This document shows positions 1 through 9,167 of a stretch of DNA of 34,511 nt, one piece after another; the stretch's first letter is position 1, and every line of letters starts with the position of its first letter. The notes below the pieces were generated by a model that saw nothing but the letters and a program-made list of their open reading frames with translations, ran no database searches and was not told where the DNA came from. Source of the stretch: Pseudoflavonifractor phocaeensis (GTDB lineage Bacteria; Bacillota; Clostridia; Oscillospirales; Oscillospiraceae); contig NZ_JADYUM010000022.1 in NCBI RefSeq assembly GCF_021531815.1, forward strand, positions 1 to 34,511, read 5' to 3'. The translations under genes were made by a program, and so were the position numbers.

Positions 1-76
1 CACCCGCCCCGCCCACAAGCTGCTGGCTGACGGCAAGAAGGTCTGCGTCTGCAAGAAGTGCGGCGCTGAAATCTGA
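1..76 (+). CDS. rplX: 50S ribosomal protein L24, C-terminal end (partial)
   Basis: The window opens inside this gene. Reading from base 2, the last 24 codons end in a lysine-rich tail with a Cys-x2-Cys pair (…VCVCKKCGAEI) before TGA. That matches the end of bacterial L24, which helps start assembly of the large ribosomal subunit. The position directly before rplE is the standard spc-operon order. Only the C-terminus is visible, so the identification rests on the tail and on synteny. Confidence 0.85.
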   Translation, partial: TRPAHKLLADGKKVCVCKKCGAEI

Positions 77-93
77 GAGAGGAGGAGTAACAA

Positions 94-651
94 ATGGCTG
101 ATAAGAAAGTGCCTAACCTGAAGGCCAAGTACCAGGCCGAGGTCGCTCCTGCTCTGATGCAGAAGTTCGGCTACAAGTCCACCATGCAGATCCCCCGCCT
201 GGAGAAGATCGTGGTCAACGTGGGCTGCAGCGACGCCCGCGAGAACGCCAAGGTCCTGGACGCCGTGGTCAACGACCTGACCACCATCACCGGCCAGAAG
301 GCCGTCATCACCAAGGCCAAGAAGTCCGTGGCTAACTTCAAGCTCCGTGAGGGCATGCCCATCGGTGCCAAGGTCACCCTGCGCGGCGACAAGATGTGGG
401 AGTTCCTGGACCGCCTGTTCAACGTGGCTCTGCCCCGTGTCCGTGACTTCCGCGGCATCTCCGCCGACGCCTTCGACGGCCGCGGCAACTACGCCCTGGG
501 CATCAAGGAGCAGCTGATCTTCCCCGAGATCGAGTACGACAAGATCGACAAGATCCGCGGCATGGACATCGTCATGTGCACCACTGCCCAGACCGATGAA
601 GAGGCCCGTGAGCTGCTCAAGCAGATCGGCGCTCCCTTCGCCGGCCGCTAA
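94..651 (+). CDS. rplE: 50S ribosomal protein L5
   Basis: A 185-residue protein of normal L5 length, which binds 5S rRNA and forms part of the central protuberance of the large subunit. Family features are visible: an N-terminal Tyr-rich segment, [11 protein letters not shown] near residue 33, the KARKS-like [17 protein letters not shown] segment, and the [16 protein letters not shown] block. It starts at ATG behind GAGGAGG, 17 bp after rplX, and is followed 15 bp later by rpsN. It is transcribed within the spc operon. Confidence 0.98.
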   Translation: MADKKVPNLKAKYQAEVAPALMQKFGYKSTMQIPRLEKIVVNVGCSDARENAKVLDAVVNDLTTITGQKAVITKAKKSVANFKLREGMPIGAKVTLRGDKMWEFLDRLFNVALPRVRDFRGISADAFDGRGNYALGIKEQLIFPEIEYDKIDKIRGMDIVMCTTAQTDEEARELLKQIGAPFAGR

Positions 652-666
652 GGAGGAGGAGAAATT

Positions 667-852
667 ATGGCTAAGAAATCTATGATCCTGAAGCAGCAGG
701 CTGAGCCTAAGTTCTCCAGCCGCCGCTACAACCGCTGCAAGATCTGCGGCCGTCCCCACGCCTACCTGCGCAACTACGGCATCTGCCGTATCTGCTTCCG
801 CGAACTGGCCTATAAGGGCCAGATCCCCGGCGTGAAGAAAGCGTCTTGGTAA
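667..852 (+). CDS. rpsN: 30S ribosomal protein S14, zinc-binding (type Z)
   Basis: 61 residues, the length of the zinc-containing S14 class. Cys24, Cys27, Cys40 and Cys43 form the zinc ribbon. S14 binds 16S rRNA in the head of the small subunit. Start ATG follows GGAGGAGG. Only the Cys-containing paralog occurs here; the zinc-free form is not in this window. It is the last gene before an unusual 576-bp interruption of the operon. Confidence 0.97.
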   Translation: MAKKSMILKQQAEPKFSSRRYNRCKICGRPHAYLRNYGICRICFRELAYKGQIPGVKKASW

Positions 853-991
853 ATCCTCTTGCGTCATGCCTCGCTGCGTCGGTTTGCTGTACACAGAGTA
901 CGGCCTCGCCTCCGCGCCTCGTCTGACGAAAGGACCTTCACCAAGCCGTCCCAGCCTCTGAACGGGGCCGACGGAATACGGATTAAGATTC
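853..991. other. Intergenic stretch with imperfect inverted symmetry and GCCTCG repeats
   Basis: There is no plausible ORF. CGTCA at 862-866 and TGACG at 924-928, plus two GTAC tetramers at 889-892 and 898-901, are symmetric about base 895. The arms between them pair poorly. GCCTCG occurs three times (868, 903, 916). It may be a decayed repeat or a structured spacer; no function can be assigned from the sequence. Confidence 0.4.
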
Positions 992-1021
992 CCGGGAAGG
1001 GGCTGAAAAGCCCCTTCCCGG
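992..1021 (+). terminator. Strong hairpin after rpsN without a clean U tract
   Basis: A perfect 13-bp stem (CCGGGAAGGGGCT / AGCCCCTTCCCGG) closed by a GAAA loop. It is followed by AATAATCTTT rather than a run of T, so it could be a weak intrinsic terminator, an RNA-processing site or an mRNA-stabilising hairpin. It sits just upstream of an internal promoter, which fits separation of two transcription units. Confidence 0.6.
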
Positions 1022-1063
1022 AATAATCTTTCCACACGTTCGTGTGTGCGCAGAGAAAAACCC

Positions 1064-1092
1064 TTGTAATTCCCGAAAAATCAGGTTATAAT
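1064..1092 (+). promoter_or_regulatory. Sigma-A promoter for the rpsH leader
   Basis: -35 TTGTAA (1064-1069), a 17-bp spacer, and a perfect -10 TATAAT (1087-1092). Expected transcription start is near base 1099. A promoter this good inside the spc operon would give rpsH and downstream genes their own transcript and leader. Confidence 0.8.
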
Positions 1093-1098
1093 GAGTCG

Positions 1099-1428
1099 AT
1101 TGCGCGTCCAGGTGCAACCGCAATAAACTCCCAACGCTGTCGGGAGTGCCGAACCCCGTGGGTCCTGAGCGAAAACCGTTCCGGGCCGCGGGTTTTGTCC
1201 TGCGAACCAAACAGTCCGGAGACCGGCGCGTCACCCGCGTCCCGTCCGGCGGTCCGAAGGGACATCTTAAGTTGGTCAAACCCGCCCTGACCCAGGCGGT
1301 TTTGATAAATACCGTGCCTGCCCCAACCAGGCACAAAGGCGGTCAATAGGTCGGGGAAGCACCTACTCTCCGATACCTTACCGTCTGTACCGGACAAAAC
1401 CGGTAATCTGAATAGGAGGTAACAGTCC
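1099..1428 (+). ncRNA. Long structured 5' leader of rpsH (unidentified RNA)
   Basis: About 330 nt of non-coding sequence between the promoter and rpsH. Visible helices: AGGTGC (1110-1115) with GCACCT (1359-1364), continued by ACCGC (1117-1121) with GCGGT (1339-1343), enclosing the domain; ACTCCC/GGGAGT (1127-1132/1142-1147); AAAACC/GGTTTT (1172-1177/1191-1196); AAACCCGCC/GGCGGTTTT (1278-1286/1295-1303, one mismatch); perfect GTGCCTG/CAGGCAC (1314-1320/1328-1334). A last hairpin TACCGG/CCGGTA (1388-1405) lies just before the AGGAGG site of rpsH. I do not recognise a known riboswitch, T-box, 6S, SRP, RNase P or tmRNA signature. A regulatory or stand-alone RNA is inferred. Confidence 0.55.
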
Positions 1429-1827
1429 ATGCAAATCACCGATCCCATTGCGGATATGCTGACCCGCATCCGCAACGCGAACAACGCCAAGCATGACACC
1501 GTGGACGTCCCCGCGTCCAACATGAAGAAGTCCATCGCTCAGATCCTGCTGGATGAAGGCTACATCAAGAACTTCCAGCTGATCGACGACGGGACTCAGG
1601 GCGTTATCCGCATCACCCTGAAGTATGGCGCCGGCAAGGAGAAGGTCATCTCCGGTCTGCGCCGCGTGTCCAAGCCCGGTCTGCGCGTCTACGCCGGCGC
1701 CGACGAGCTGCCCAAGGTCCTCCGCGGCCTGGGTATCGCCATCGTTTCCACTTCCAAGGGCGTCATGACCGACAAGAAGGCCCGTGAGGCCCATGTCGGC
1801 GGCGAAGTCCTGGCATTCATCTGGTAA
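1429..1827 (+). CDS. rpsH: 30S ribosomal protein S8
   Basis: 132 residues. The N-terminal [22 protein letters not shown] block and the C-terminal [31 protein letters not shown] block are diagnostic of S8, which binds helix 21 of 16S rRNA. In E. coli it also represses spc mRNA translation. The ATG follows AGGAGG with normal spacing. It is the first gene after the long leader and is followed 14 bp later by rplF. Confidence 0.98.
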   Translation: MQITDPIADMLTRIRNANNAKHDTVDVPASNMKKSIAQILLDEGYIKNFQLIDDGTQGVIRITLKYGAGKEKVISGLRRVSKPGLRVYAGADELPKVLRGLGIAIVSTSKGVMTDKKAREAHVGGEVLAFIW

Positions 1828-1841
1828 GGAGGGTTATAGGA

Positions 1842-2387
1842 ATGTCTAGAATTGGTAGAGCTCCTATCGCCATTCCCGCCGGAGTGGAGATCAAGGTAGA
1901 GGACAACAACGTTGTCACCGTGAAGGGTCCCAAGGGCACCCTGACCCAGCAGTTCAACCCCAACATGGCCATCGCCATGGAGAACGGTGAGCTGCACGTC
2001 ACCCGTCCCAACGACGCCAAGGAGAACCGTGCCCTGCACGGCCTGACCCGCACCCTCATCCACAACATGGTGGTGGGCGTCACCGAGGGCTACAAGAAGG
2101 AGCTGGACGTCAACGGCGTTGGCTACCGTGTGGCCAAGGAGGGCAACAAGCTGGTCATGAACCTGGGTTACTCCCACCAGGTCATTGTTGAGGAGGAAGA
2201 GGGCATCACCATCGAGGTCCCCGGCCCCAACAAGATCATCATCCACGGTTGCGACAAGCAGCAAGTGGGCCAGTTTGCCGCCGAAGTGCGGGAGAAGCGT
2301 CCCCCCGAGCCTTATAAGGGCAAGGGCATCAAGTACGTCGATGAAGTTATCCGCCGCAAGGCTGGTAAGACCGGCGCCAAGAAGTAA
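1842..2387 (+). CDS. rplF: 50S ribosomal protein L6
   Basis: 181 residues with the two repeated L6 domains. [15 protein letters not shown] starts the first, and the C-terminal signature [23 protein letters not shown] with [11 protein letters not shown] ends the second. It binds 23S rRNA near the factor-binding (sarcin-ricin) region. Usual spc position between rpsH and rplR. Confidence 0.98.
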   Translation: MSRIGRAPIAIPAGVEIKVEDNNVVTVKGPKGTLTQQFNPNMAIAMENGELHVTRPNDAKENRALHGLTRTLIHNMVVGVTEGYKKELDVNGVGYRVAKEGNKLVMNLGYSHQVIVEEEEGITIEVPGPNKIIIHGCDKQQVGQFAAEVREKRPPEPYKGKGIKYVDEVIRRKAGKTGAKK

Positions 2388-2404
2388 GAAGGAGGTGTGC
2401 CAAA

Positions 2405-2764
2405 ATGATCAACAGACCCGATACCCGTTCTCAGCGCATCAAGCGCCACAAGCGCGTGCGTGCTAAGATTTCCGGCACGCCCGAGCGTCCCCGCCTGAAC
2501 GTGTTCCGCAGCGAGACCAACATCTACGCCCAGATTATCGACGATGTGAACGGCGTGACCCTGGTTTCCGCTTCTTCCCTGGAGAAGGACTTTGCCTGTG
2601 AGGGCACCAAGAGCGACGCCGCCAAGCAGGTGGGCATCAATGTCGCCGAGCGTGCCAAGGCCAAGGGCATCGACACCGTGGTCTTCGACCGCGGCGGCTA
2701 TGTCTATCACGGCCGCGTCAAGGCTCTGGCCGAGGGCGCCCGCGAGGGCGGCCTGCAGTTCTAA
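2405..2764 (+). CDS. rplR: 50S ribosomal protein L18
   Basis: 119 residues. An Arg/Lys-rich N-terminus is followed by the fold seen as [20 protein letters not shown] and the terminal [26 protein letters not shown] signature. L18 carries 5S rRNA into the large subunit together with L5. SD AAGGAGG precedes the ATG; the stop lies 19 bp before rpsE. Confidence 0.98.
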   Translation: MINRPDTRSQRIKRHKRVRAKISGTPERPRLNVFRSETNIYAQIIDDVNGVTLVSASSLEKDFACEGTKSDAAKQVGINVAERAKAKGIDTVVFDRGGYVYHGRVKALAEGAREGGLQF

Positions 2765-2783
2765 GGGAGGAGGAAAACGACAA

Positions 2784-3284
2784 ATGGCTAGATTTGAGAG
2801 AGAGCCCAGCGAGTTCGTCGAGAAGCTGGTTTATCTGAACCGTGTATCCAAGACCGTCAAGGGCGGCCGCGTGGCGAAGTTCTCCGCCCTCATGGTGGTG
2901 GGCGACGAGAAGGGCCGCGTGGGCTTCGGCCTGGGCAAGGCCGCTGAGGTCCCCGAGGCCATCCGCAAGGGCATCGAGGATGCCAAGAAGAATATGATCA
3001 CCGTGCCCATGTCCGGCGCTACCATCCCCCACGAGGTGATCGGCGAGTTCGGCGCCGGCCGCGTGCTGATGAAGCCCGCTGCCCCCGGTACCGGCATCAT
3101 CGCCGGCGGTCCTGTCCGTGCCGTCATGGAGGCGGTCGGCATCAAGGACATCCGCGCCAAGTGCCTGCGCTCCAACAATCCGCAGAACGTGGTCTCCGCT
3201 GCCTTTGAGGGCCTGAAGTCCCTGCGCAGCCCCGAGGAAGTAGCCAAGATCCGCGGCAAGAGCGTGGAAGAGATCGTGGGTTAA
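2784..3284 (+). CDS. rpsE: 30S ribosomal protein S5
   Basis: 166 residues from the ATG at 2784, which follows GGAGGAGG; a longer upstream frame has no family similarity. N-terminal RNA-binding domain ([28 protein letters not shown]) and C-terminal domain ([36 protein letters not shown]) are both typical. S5 shapes decoding accuracy and the mRNA entry helicase. Confidence 0.98.
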   Translation: MARFEREPSEFVEKLVYLNRVSKTVKGGRVAKFSALMVVGDEKGRVGFGLGKAAEVPEAIRKGIEDAKKNMITVPMSGATIPHEVIGEFGAGRVLMKPAAPGTGIIAGGPVRAVMEAVGIKDIRAKCLRSNNPQNVVSAAFEGLKSLRSPEEVAKIRGKSVEEIVG

Positions 3285-3298
3285 GGAGGGCTTTTACA

Positions 3299-3481
3299 AT
3301 GGCTAATCTGAACATCAAGCTGGTCAAGAGCCTGAACGGCCGCATCGCCAAGCACAAGGCGACCGCCGAGGCCCTGGGCCTCCGCAAGATCGGCGACACC
3401 ACCGTGCAGCCCGACAACGAGGCTACCCGCGGCAAGATCGCCCACATCGGATACCTGCTCCAGGTCACCGAGGAAAACTAA
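3299..3481 (+). CDS. rpmD: 50S ribosomal protein L30
   Basis: 60 residues, the normal short bacterial L30, with the LNIKLVKSLNGRIAKHKATAEALGLRKIGDT pattern and the terminal IAHIGYLLQVTEE. A peripheral large-subunit protein. It starts at ATG behind AAGGAGGG and lies between rpsE and rplO. Confidence 0.97.
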   Translation: MANLNIKLVKSLNGRIAKHKATAEALGLRKIGDTTVQPDNEATRGKIAHIGYLLQVTEEN

Positions 3482-3496
3482 AAGGAGGCGCGAGAC

Positions 3497-3937
3497 ATGA
3501 ATCTGCATGAACTTTCCCCCGCCGCCGGCTCCAACACCAAGGCTTACCGCAAGGGCCGCGGCAATGGTTCCGGCAACGGCAAGACCGGCGGCCGCGGCCA
3601 GAAGGGCCAGTGGGCCCGTTCCGGCGGCGGTGTCCGCGTCGGTTTCGAAGGCGGCCAGATGCCTCTGACCCGCCGCATCCCCAAGCGTGGTTTCCACAAC
3701 ATTTTCGCCAAGCCCCTGGAGGCCGTCAACGTTTCCACCCTCGAGAAGTTTGAGGATGGTGCCGTGGTCGATGCCAAGGCTCTGCTGGAGAAGGGTATCC
3801 TCTCCAAGTGCGAGTACGGCGTCAAGATCCTGGGCAACGGCAGCCTGACCAAGAAGCTGACCGTCCAGGCTTCCGCCTTCTCCGCCTCTGCTAAGGAAAA
3901 GATCGAAGCTGCGGGTGGTAAGGCGGAGGTGATCTGA
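3497..3937 (+). CDS. rplO: 50S ribosomal protein L15
   Basis: 146 residues. The Gly/Arg/Lys-rich N-terminal extension ([21 protein letters not shown]) that penetrates 23S rRNA and the [18 protein letters not shown] signature are clear. The stop codon is separated from the secY ATG by one base, so translation of the two is probably coupled. Confidence 0.98.
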   Translation: MNLHELSPAAGSNTKAYRKGRGNGSGNGKTGGRGQKGQWARSGGGVRVGFEGGQMPLTRRIPKRGFHNIFAKPLEAVNVSTLEKFEDGAVVDAKALLEKGILSKCEYGVKILGNGSLTKKLTVQASAFSASAKEKIEAAGGKAEVI

Positions 3938-3938
3938 G

Positions 3939-5324
3939 ATGATCCAGACGATCCGTAACGCTTGGGCGGTGCCCGAGCTGCGCAAGAAGATCCTGTTCAC
4001 CATCTTTGCGCTGCTGATCTTCCGTCTCGGTTCCGCCATCCCCGTCCCCTATATCAATTCCCAGCTCCTGTCCATGCAGCTGCAGAGCCAGAGCGGCACT
4101 ATCCTGGGCCTGATGAACGCTATGAGCGGCTCCGCCTTCTCCATGGCAACGGTCTTCGCCCTCAGCATCCAGCCCTATATCAACAGCTCCATTATTATCC
4201 AGCTGCTGACCGTGGCCATCCCCGCTCTGGAGCGGCTGGCCAAGGAGGGCGGTGAGGAAGGCCGGAAGAAGATCGCCTCCATCACCCGGTACACCACCGT
4301 GGCCATCGCCCTGCTGCAGGGCTTCGGCTACTACACCCTGATCAAGAGCTACGGCCTGATCCAGACCGGTACCCTGCCCGCCCTGTGGGTCGGCATCGTC
4401 ATCGTCCTGTCTTTCACCGCCGGCTCCGCCTTCCTGATGTGGCTGGGCGAGCAGATTACTGAGTTCGGCATCGGCAACGGCATCTCTATCATCCTGTTCG
4501 CCGGTATCGTCTCCCGCTTCCCCAGAATGGTCACCGACTGCATCAAGGGCGTCAACATCTGGAGCCAGGTGAAGAACGGCGCTTTGACCGCTGAGATGAT
4601 CATGGAGCAGTATCCCACGGTATACAAGACCACGGAGGACGCCCAGGCCTACATTGACCGTATGGCCCTGGCCCCCTGGATGATCCCTGTCATTCTCATC
4701 GGCATGATCGCCCTGGTGGTCTTCATCGTCTTCATCTCCGACGCCGAGCGCCGCCTGCCTGTCCAGTACGCCAAGCGGGTGGTGGGCCGGAAGATGTACG
4801 GCGGCCAGTCCACCCACATCCCCATGAAGGTGAACATGTCCGGCGTCATGCCCATCATCTTCGCCCAGTCCATCGCCTCCCTGCCCGCCACCATCGGCGC
4901 CTTCGCGGGGTGGACCACGGACAACAGCGCCATGATGCGGCTGTTCGACACCAGCAAGCCTTTCTACTCCATTCTGTACTTCTTCCTCATTGTTGGCTTC
5001 AGCTACTTCTACGCCAGCATGACCTTCAACCCCATCGAGGTGTCCAACAACCTGAAGAAGAACGGCGGCTTTATCCCCGGCTTCCGTCCCGGCAAGCCCA
5101 CCGCCGACTTCATCACCAAGGTGCTCAATAAGATCACCATGTTCGGCGCCCTGTACCTGTCCGTTGTGGCTATCCTGCCCATCGTGACCGGCAACATTGT
5201 GGGTTACAGCTCTCTGGCCATCGGCGGCACTTCCATCATCATCGTGGTGGGCGTTGCCCTGGAGACCGTGAAGCAGATGGAGGCCCAGATGCTCATGCGG
5301 CACTATAAGGGCTTCCTGGAGTAA
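3939..5324 (+). CDS. secY: Protein translocase subunit SecY
   Basis: 461 residues forming the channel of the Sec translocon in the cytoplasmic membrane. About ten hydrophobic segments are visible. The plug and first helices include [16 protein letters not shown] (residues ~27-42). The [27 protein letters not shown] and [12 protein letters not shown] motifs are family hallmarks, the last two on cytosolic loops that contact the ribosome or SecA. The start overlaps the rplO region with no real gap. Normal length and position. Confidence 0.98.
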   Translation: MIQTIRNAWAVPELRKKILFTIFALLIFRLGSAIPVPYINSQLLSMQLQSQSGTILGLMNAMSGSAFSMATVFALSIQPYINSSIIIQLLTVAIPALERLAKEGGEEGRKKIASITRYTTVAIALLQGFGYYTLIKSYGLIQTGTLPALWVGIVIVLSFTAGSAFLMWLGEQITEFGIGNGISIILFAGIVSRFPRMVTDCIKGVNIWSQVKNGALTAEMIMEQYPTVYKTTEDAQAYIDRMALAPWMIPVILIGMIALVVFIVFISDAERRLPVQYAKRVVGRKMYGGQSTHIPMKVNMSGVMPIIFAQSIASLPATIGAFAGWTTDNSAMMRLFDTSKPFYSILYFFLIVGFSYFYASMTFNPIEVSNNLKKNGGFIPGFRPGKPTADFITKVLNKITMFGALYLSVVAILPIVTGNIVGYSSLAIGGTSIIIVVGVALETVKQMEAQMLMRHYKGFLE

Positions 5325-5340
5325 AAAGGAGTCGGAGATC

Positions 5341-5979
5341 ATGGGAATGAAGCTGATTCTGCTGGGCGCCCCCGGCGCCGGCAAAGGAACTCAGGCTGAG
5401 ATTCTCAGCGCCAAGCTGGGTATCCCGACCATCTCCACCGGAAATATTCTCCGTGCCGCCATTAAGGACGGCACGCCCATCGGCCTGCAGGCCAAGTCCT
5501 ATATGGACGCGGGCAAGCTGGTCCCCGACGCCGTCATCATCGGCATCGTGGCCCAGCGGCTGAAACAGCCCGACTGCGCCAACGGCTTTATTCTGGACGG
5601 GGTGCCCCGCACCATCGGCCAGGCCGAGGCTCTGGACGCCGCCGGCGTCACCTTTGACCATGTGATCTCCATTGAGATCTCCGACGGAGAGATCGTGGAC
5701 CGCATGGCCGGGCGGCGGGTCTGCTCCTCCTGCGGCGCCCCCTATCACATCAAAGCCAAGCCCCCCAAGCAGGAGGGCGTGTGCGATTCCTGCGGCGGTC
5801 CCCTGGTCCAGCGGGACGACGACAAGGCGGAGACGGTGCTTCACCGCCTGGAGGTCTACCACGCTAAGACGGAGCCGCTGAAGGGTTACTATGAAGCCAA
5901 GGGCATCCTCTCCCCCGTGGCCAACCAGGCCACCATCGAGGGGACGACCAAGGTCATGATGGAGGCCCTGGGAATCTGA
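5341..5979 (+). CDS. adk: Adenylate kinase
   Basis: 212 residues; interconverts ATP + AMP and 2 ADP in the cytoplasm. P-loop GAPGAGKGT at residues 9-17, AMP-binding STGNILRAA near 32-40. A zinc-type LID has Cys128, Cys131, Cys148 and Cys151, as in many Gram-positive enzymes. The usual GFPRT motif reads GVPRT (87-91). Start ATG at 5341; an ATG two codons later is also possible. The stop overlaps the map start by one base. Confidence 0.97.
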   Translation: MGMKLILLGAPGAGKGTQAEILSAKLGIPTISTGNILRAAIKDGTPIGLQAKSYMDAGKLVPDAVIIGIVAQRLKQPDCANGFILDGVPRTIGQAEALDAAGVTFDHVISIEISDGEIVDRMAGRRVCSSCGAPYHIKAKPPKQEGVCDSCGGPLVQRDDDKAETVLHRLEVYHAKTEPLKGYYEAKGILSPVANQATIEGTTKVMMEALGI

Positions 5980-6755
5980 TGGGATTGGAAATGATCTCGC
6001 TGAAATCCCCCCGGGAGATCGAGGCGATGCGCAAGGCCGGACGGATCACCGCCCAGGCCCGCGCTCTGGCCGGTTCCATGGTGGCCCCCGGGGTCACCAC
6101 CCATGAGATCGACCAGGCTGTGCGCCGCTTTATCGAGAGCCACGGGGCAAAGCCCTCCTTTTTGGGCTACGGCGGCTTCCCCGGTTCCGCCTGCATCTCG
6201 GTGAACGAGGAAGTCATCCACGGCATCCCCGGTCCCCGGAAGCTGAAGGAAGGGGACATCGTGAGCATCGACGTGGGCGCCTATATCGGCGGCTTCCACG
6301 GCGACTGTGCCGCCACCTACCCCTGCGGCAAGGTGAGCGACGAGGCCATGAAGCTGATCCGGGTCACCCAGCAGAGCTTCTGGGAAGGCATGAAATATGC
6401 CCGCCAGGGCTGCCGGGTCTCCGACATCGGTCACGCGGTCCAGGAGTATGTGGAATCCAACGGGTTCTCCGTGGTCCGGGACTTTGTGGGCCACGGCGTG
6501 GGTGCCAAGCTCCACGAGGCACCGGAGGTCCGCAACTTTGGACCAGCCGGCCACGGTCCCCGGCTGCTGCCGGGTATGACCATCGCCGTGGAGCCCATGG
6601 TCAACGCGGGCGGCTGGCAGGTCAAGGTGCTGGCCGACAAGTGGACCACCGTCTCTCTGGACGGCTCTCTGACGGCTCACTATGAAAACAGTATCCTGAT
6701 CACCGACGGCGACCCTGAGATCCTGACCGTCACCGAGGATGGAGCCTATGTATGA
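5979..6755 (+). CDS. map: Methionine aminopeptidase, type I
   Basis: 258 residues; removes the initiator Met from nascent proteins. All metal ligands and catalytic histidines are present: His81, Asp98, Asp109, His172, His179, Glu205, Glu236, with spacing as in the E. coli enzyme. It lacks an N-terminal zinc-finger extension. Translation is probably coupled to adk through the TGATG overlap; the ATG at 5991 is an alternative start. It overlaps the following KOW gene. Confidence 0.97.
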   Translation: MGLEMISLKSPREIEAMRKAGRITAQARALAGSMVAPGVTTHEIDQAVRRFIESHGAKPSFLGYGGFPGSACISVNEEVIHGIPGPRKLKEGDIVSIDVGAYIGGFHGDCAATYPCGKVSDEAMKLIRVTQQSFWEGMKYARQGCRVSDIGHAVQEYVESNGFSVVRDFVGHGVGAKLHEAPEVRNFGPAGHGPRLLPGMTIAVEPMVNAGGWQVKVLADKWTTVSLDGSLTAHYENSILITDGDPEILTVTEDGAYV

Positions 6756-7041
6756 TTATACAGGCTGGATCGTCCGTGCGACGGCTGGTCGGGACAAGGA
6801 CGGTCTGTTCTGCGTGGTAGGCGTGGACCAGGAGCGGAACTTTCTGCTGCTGGCCGACGGAAAACGGCGGAAGGTGTCGAAGCCCAAAGGGAAAAAACTT
6901 GGGCATGTGGCGCCTCTCACCGACCACCTGCACGAATTTGACCATCCCGCCATCAAGAAGCTGAAACAAGGAGAACCGGTGTCTGACCGGGAACTGAGAC
7001 GGGCGCTGGCCGCCTTCAAGGAGGGAATCACGCTTGGCTAA
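6748..7041 (+). CDS. KOW-domain RNA-binding protein (L14e-like)
   Basis: About 97 residues. The N-terminal [49 protein letters not shown] segment resembles a KOW/SH3-like barrel of the eukaryotic L14e type, and the protein is rich in Lys/Arg. Small KOW proteins at this spot, between map and infA, are common in clostridial spc operons; a ribosome- or RNA-linked role is inferred and the exact function is unknown. The ATG at 6748 has GAGG nine bases upstream; the ATG at 6739 sits too close to it. It overlaps the end of map by 8 bp and the start of infA. Confidence 0.85.
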   Translation: MYDYTGWIVRATAGRDKDGLFCVVGVDQERNFLLLADGKRRKVSKPKGKKLGHVAPLTDHLHEFDHPAIKKLKQGEPVSDRELRRALAAFKEGITLG

Positions 7042-7252
7042 GGACGATATGATCGAGTTGGAGGGAATCGTCACCGAATCTCTCCCCAACACCACATTTC
7101 ATGTGGATATCGGAAACGGCCACATTATCCTGGCACATATTTCCGGCAAGCTGCGGATGAACTTCATCCGCATCCTGCCCGGCGATAAGGTGACGGTTCA
7201 GATGTCACCTTATGACCTGACCAGGGGAAGAATCACCTGGCGTAGTAAGTAA
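7034..7252 (+). CDS. infA: Translation initiation factor IF-1
   Basis: 72 residues forming one S1-type OB fold ([64 protein letters not shown]). It occupies the ribosomal A site during initiation. The start is TTG at 7034, eight bases inside the preceding KOW gene, with GAGGGA seven bases upstream. No ATG gives the conserved MAKDD N-terminus. Confidence 0.97.
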   Translation: MAKDDMIELEGIVTESLPNTTFHVDIGNGHIILAHISGKLRMNFIRILPGDKVTVQMSPYDLTRGRITWRSK

Positions 7253-7608
<356 letters not shown>

Positions 7609-7626
7609 TTGGAGGTGCTGTAATAA

Positions 7627-7995
7627 ATGGCTCGTATTGCCGGTATTGACCTGCCGAGAGAGAAGCGAATTGAGATCGGCCTCACTTATATCTACGGCAT
7701 TGGGCGCACCAGCGCCAACAAGATCCTGGCCCAGGCCGGGATTAACCCCGACACCCGCGTGAAGGACCTGTCCGAGGAGGACGAGGCCAAGCTGCGTGAG
7801 ATCATTGGCCATGAGTACACCGTTGAGGGCGACCTGCGCCGCAACGTGGCCATGGACATCAAGCGTCTGACTGAGATCGGCTGCTACCGCGGCATCCGTC
7901 ACCGCAAGGGTCTGCCCGTCCGCGGCCAGCGGTCCAAGACCAACGCCCGTACCCGCAAGGGTCCCAAGCGCACTGTCGCCAACAAGAAGAAGTAA
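7627..7995 (+). CDS. rpsM: 30S ribosomal protein S13
   Basis: 122 residues starting [30 protein letters not shown], the canonical S13 N-terminus with the helix-two-turn-helix, and ending in the basic [21 protein letters not shown] tail that contacts tRNA in the P site. It sits in the head of the 30S subunit and forms bridges to the 50S. Alpha-operon position. Confidence 0.98.
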   Translation: MARIAGIDLPREKRIEIGLTYIYGIGRTSANKILAQAGINPDTRVKDLSEEDEAKLREIIGHEYTVEGDLRRNVAMDIKRLTEIGCYRGIRHRKGLPVRGQRSKTNARTRKGPKRTVANKKK

Positions 7996-8008
7996 GGAGG
8001 GATAAGCA

Positions 8009-8413
8009 ATGGCTGCTGCTAATACCAAGGGCAAGAAAGTTGTCCGTAAGCGCCGCGAGCGCAAGATCGTTGAGAAGGGCCAGGTGCATATCCGCTCTTC
8101 CTTCAACAACACCATGGTCACCGTCACTGACGCCCAGGGCAATGCCCTGTCTTGGGCTTCCTCCGGCGGCCTGGGCTTCCGTGGTTCCCGTAAGTCCACC
8201 CCCTTCGCCGCTCAGACTGCTGCTGAGACCGCTGCCAAGGCTGCGATGGAGTATGGCCTGAAGACCGTCGAGGTCTTCGTGAAGGGCCCCGGCGCTGGCC
8301 GTGAGGCCGCTATCCGGGCGCTGCAGGCCGTGGGTCTGGAGGTCACCCTGATCAAGGACTGCACCCCCGTTCCCCACAACGGCTGCCGTCCCCCGAAGCG
8401 CCGCCGCGTCTGA
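8009..8413 (+). CDS. rpsK: 30S ribosomal protein S11
   Basis: 134 residues. Central [46 protein letters not shown] and C-terminal [18 protein letters not shown] are S11 hallmarks. It is a platform protein near the mRNA exit site. ATG follows AAGGAGGG. Confidence 0.98.
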   Translation: MAAANTKGKKVVRKRRERKIVEKGQVHIRSSFNNTMVTVTDAQGNALSWASSGGLGFRGSRKSTPFAAQTAAETAAKAAMEYGLKTVEVFVKGPGAGREAAIRALQAVGLEVTLIKDCTPVPHNGCRPPKRRRV

Positions 8414-8433
8414 TTTGAAGGAGGTTTTGACAC

Positions 8434-9036
8434 ATGGCTAGAAACATGCAGCCCATCGCCAAGCGGTGCAAGGCGCTCAACCTGTCTCCCGCCGCCATGG
8501 GCTATGCCAAGAAGGATACCAACCGCAACCCCAAGGGTCAGATGCGCAAGAAGCAGTCTGAGTACGCCATGCAGCTGACCGAGAAGCAGAAGGTCAAGTT
8601 TGTCTACGGCATCCTGGAGAAGCAGTTCCATATGTACTATGAGAAGGCTTCCCGTATGCCCGGTAAGTCCGGCGAGAACCTGCTGGTCCTGTGCGAGCGC
8701 CGCCTGGACAACGTGGTGTACCGTCTGGGCTTTGCCAAGACCCGCCGCGAGGCCCGTCAGCTGACCACCCACGGCCACTTCACCGTCAACGGCCAGCGCG
8801 TGGACATCCCCTCCTACCTGGTGAAGACCGGCGACGTGATCGAGGTCCGGGAGAAGAGCCGTTCCTCCGTCAAGTTCAAGGGTCTGCTGGGTGAGGACGC
8901 CCCCATGGTCACCCTGCCCAAGTGGCTGACCCGTGACAAGAATACCCTCCAGGGCACCGTCGCTGCCATGCCCGTCCGGGACGACATCGACTTCCCCGTG
9001 GAAGAGCACCTCATCGTCGAGCTGTATTCTAAGTAA
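8434..9036 (+). CDS. rpsD: 30S ribosomal protein S4
   Basis: 200 residues with an N-terminal domain and the S4 RNA-binding fold ([40 protein letters not shown]). S4 nucleates assembly of the 30S body. The N-terminus has no Cys zinc knuckle (zinc-free type). Location inside the alpha operon behind rpsK matches Clostridia rather than Bacillus, where rpsD is elsewhere. Confidence 0.98.
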   Translation: MARNMQPIAKRCKALNLSPAAMGYAKKDTNRNPKGQMRKKQSEYAMQLTEKQKVKFVYGILEKQFHMYYEKASRMPGKSGENLLVLCERRLDNVVYRLGFAKTRREARQLTTHGHFTVNGQRVDIPSYLVKTGDVIEVREKSRSSVKFKGLLGEDAPMVTLPKWLTRDKNTLQGTVAAMPVRDDIDFPVEEHLIVELYSK

Positions 9037-9167
9037 TAAGTTTCCCGCCCGCCTCTCCGGCCCGGCCGGAGAGGCCTGGCGGACCACACTTAGACAACCC
9101 TCAGATATTGGTGAGCTGAATGAGGCGGCGAGAGAGCGCCGCCGAGAAAAGGAGGGTATCCTAGCAT
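9037..9167 (+). other. rpsD-rpoA spacer with two strong hairpins
   Basis: GCCTCTCCGG / CCGGAGAGGC near 9051-9075 is a 10-bp stem with no T run behind it. GGCGGCG / CGCCGCC near 9124-9143 lies right before the AGGAGGG site of rpoA. No convincing promoter is seen. These may tune rpoA expression or mRNA stability relative to the ribosomal proteins. Confidence 0.5.

Noticed and set aside
1110-1365. T-box, THF or TPP riboswitch in the rpsH leader
   Set aside because: Fragments resemble pieces of these (GGTGCAACCGC; GGAGAGTAGG on the reverse strand; CTGAGCG), but the essential conserved cores are missing and the downstream gene does not fit.
983-1535. Several open frames on both strands across the rpsN-rpsH gap
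   Set aside because: No ribosome binding sites or protein-family character; they overlap the promoter and leader helices, and some run into rpsH. High GC makes such frames common by chance.
3891-5384. Long reverse-strand frame of 497 codons opposite secY
   Set aside because: A shadow of the real gene: His/Gly/Asp-rich composition from GC-rich codons, no ribosome binding site, and secY is certain on the other strand.
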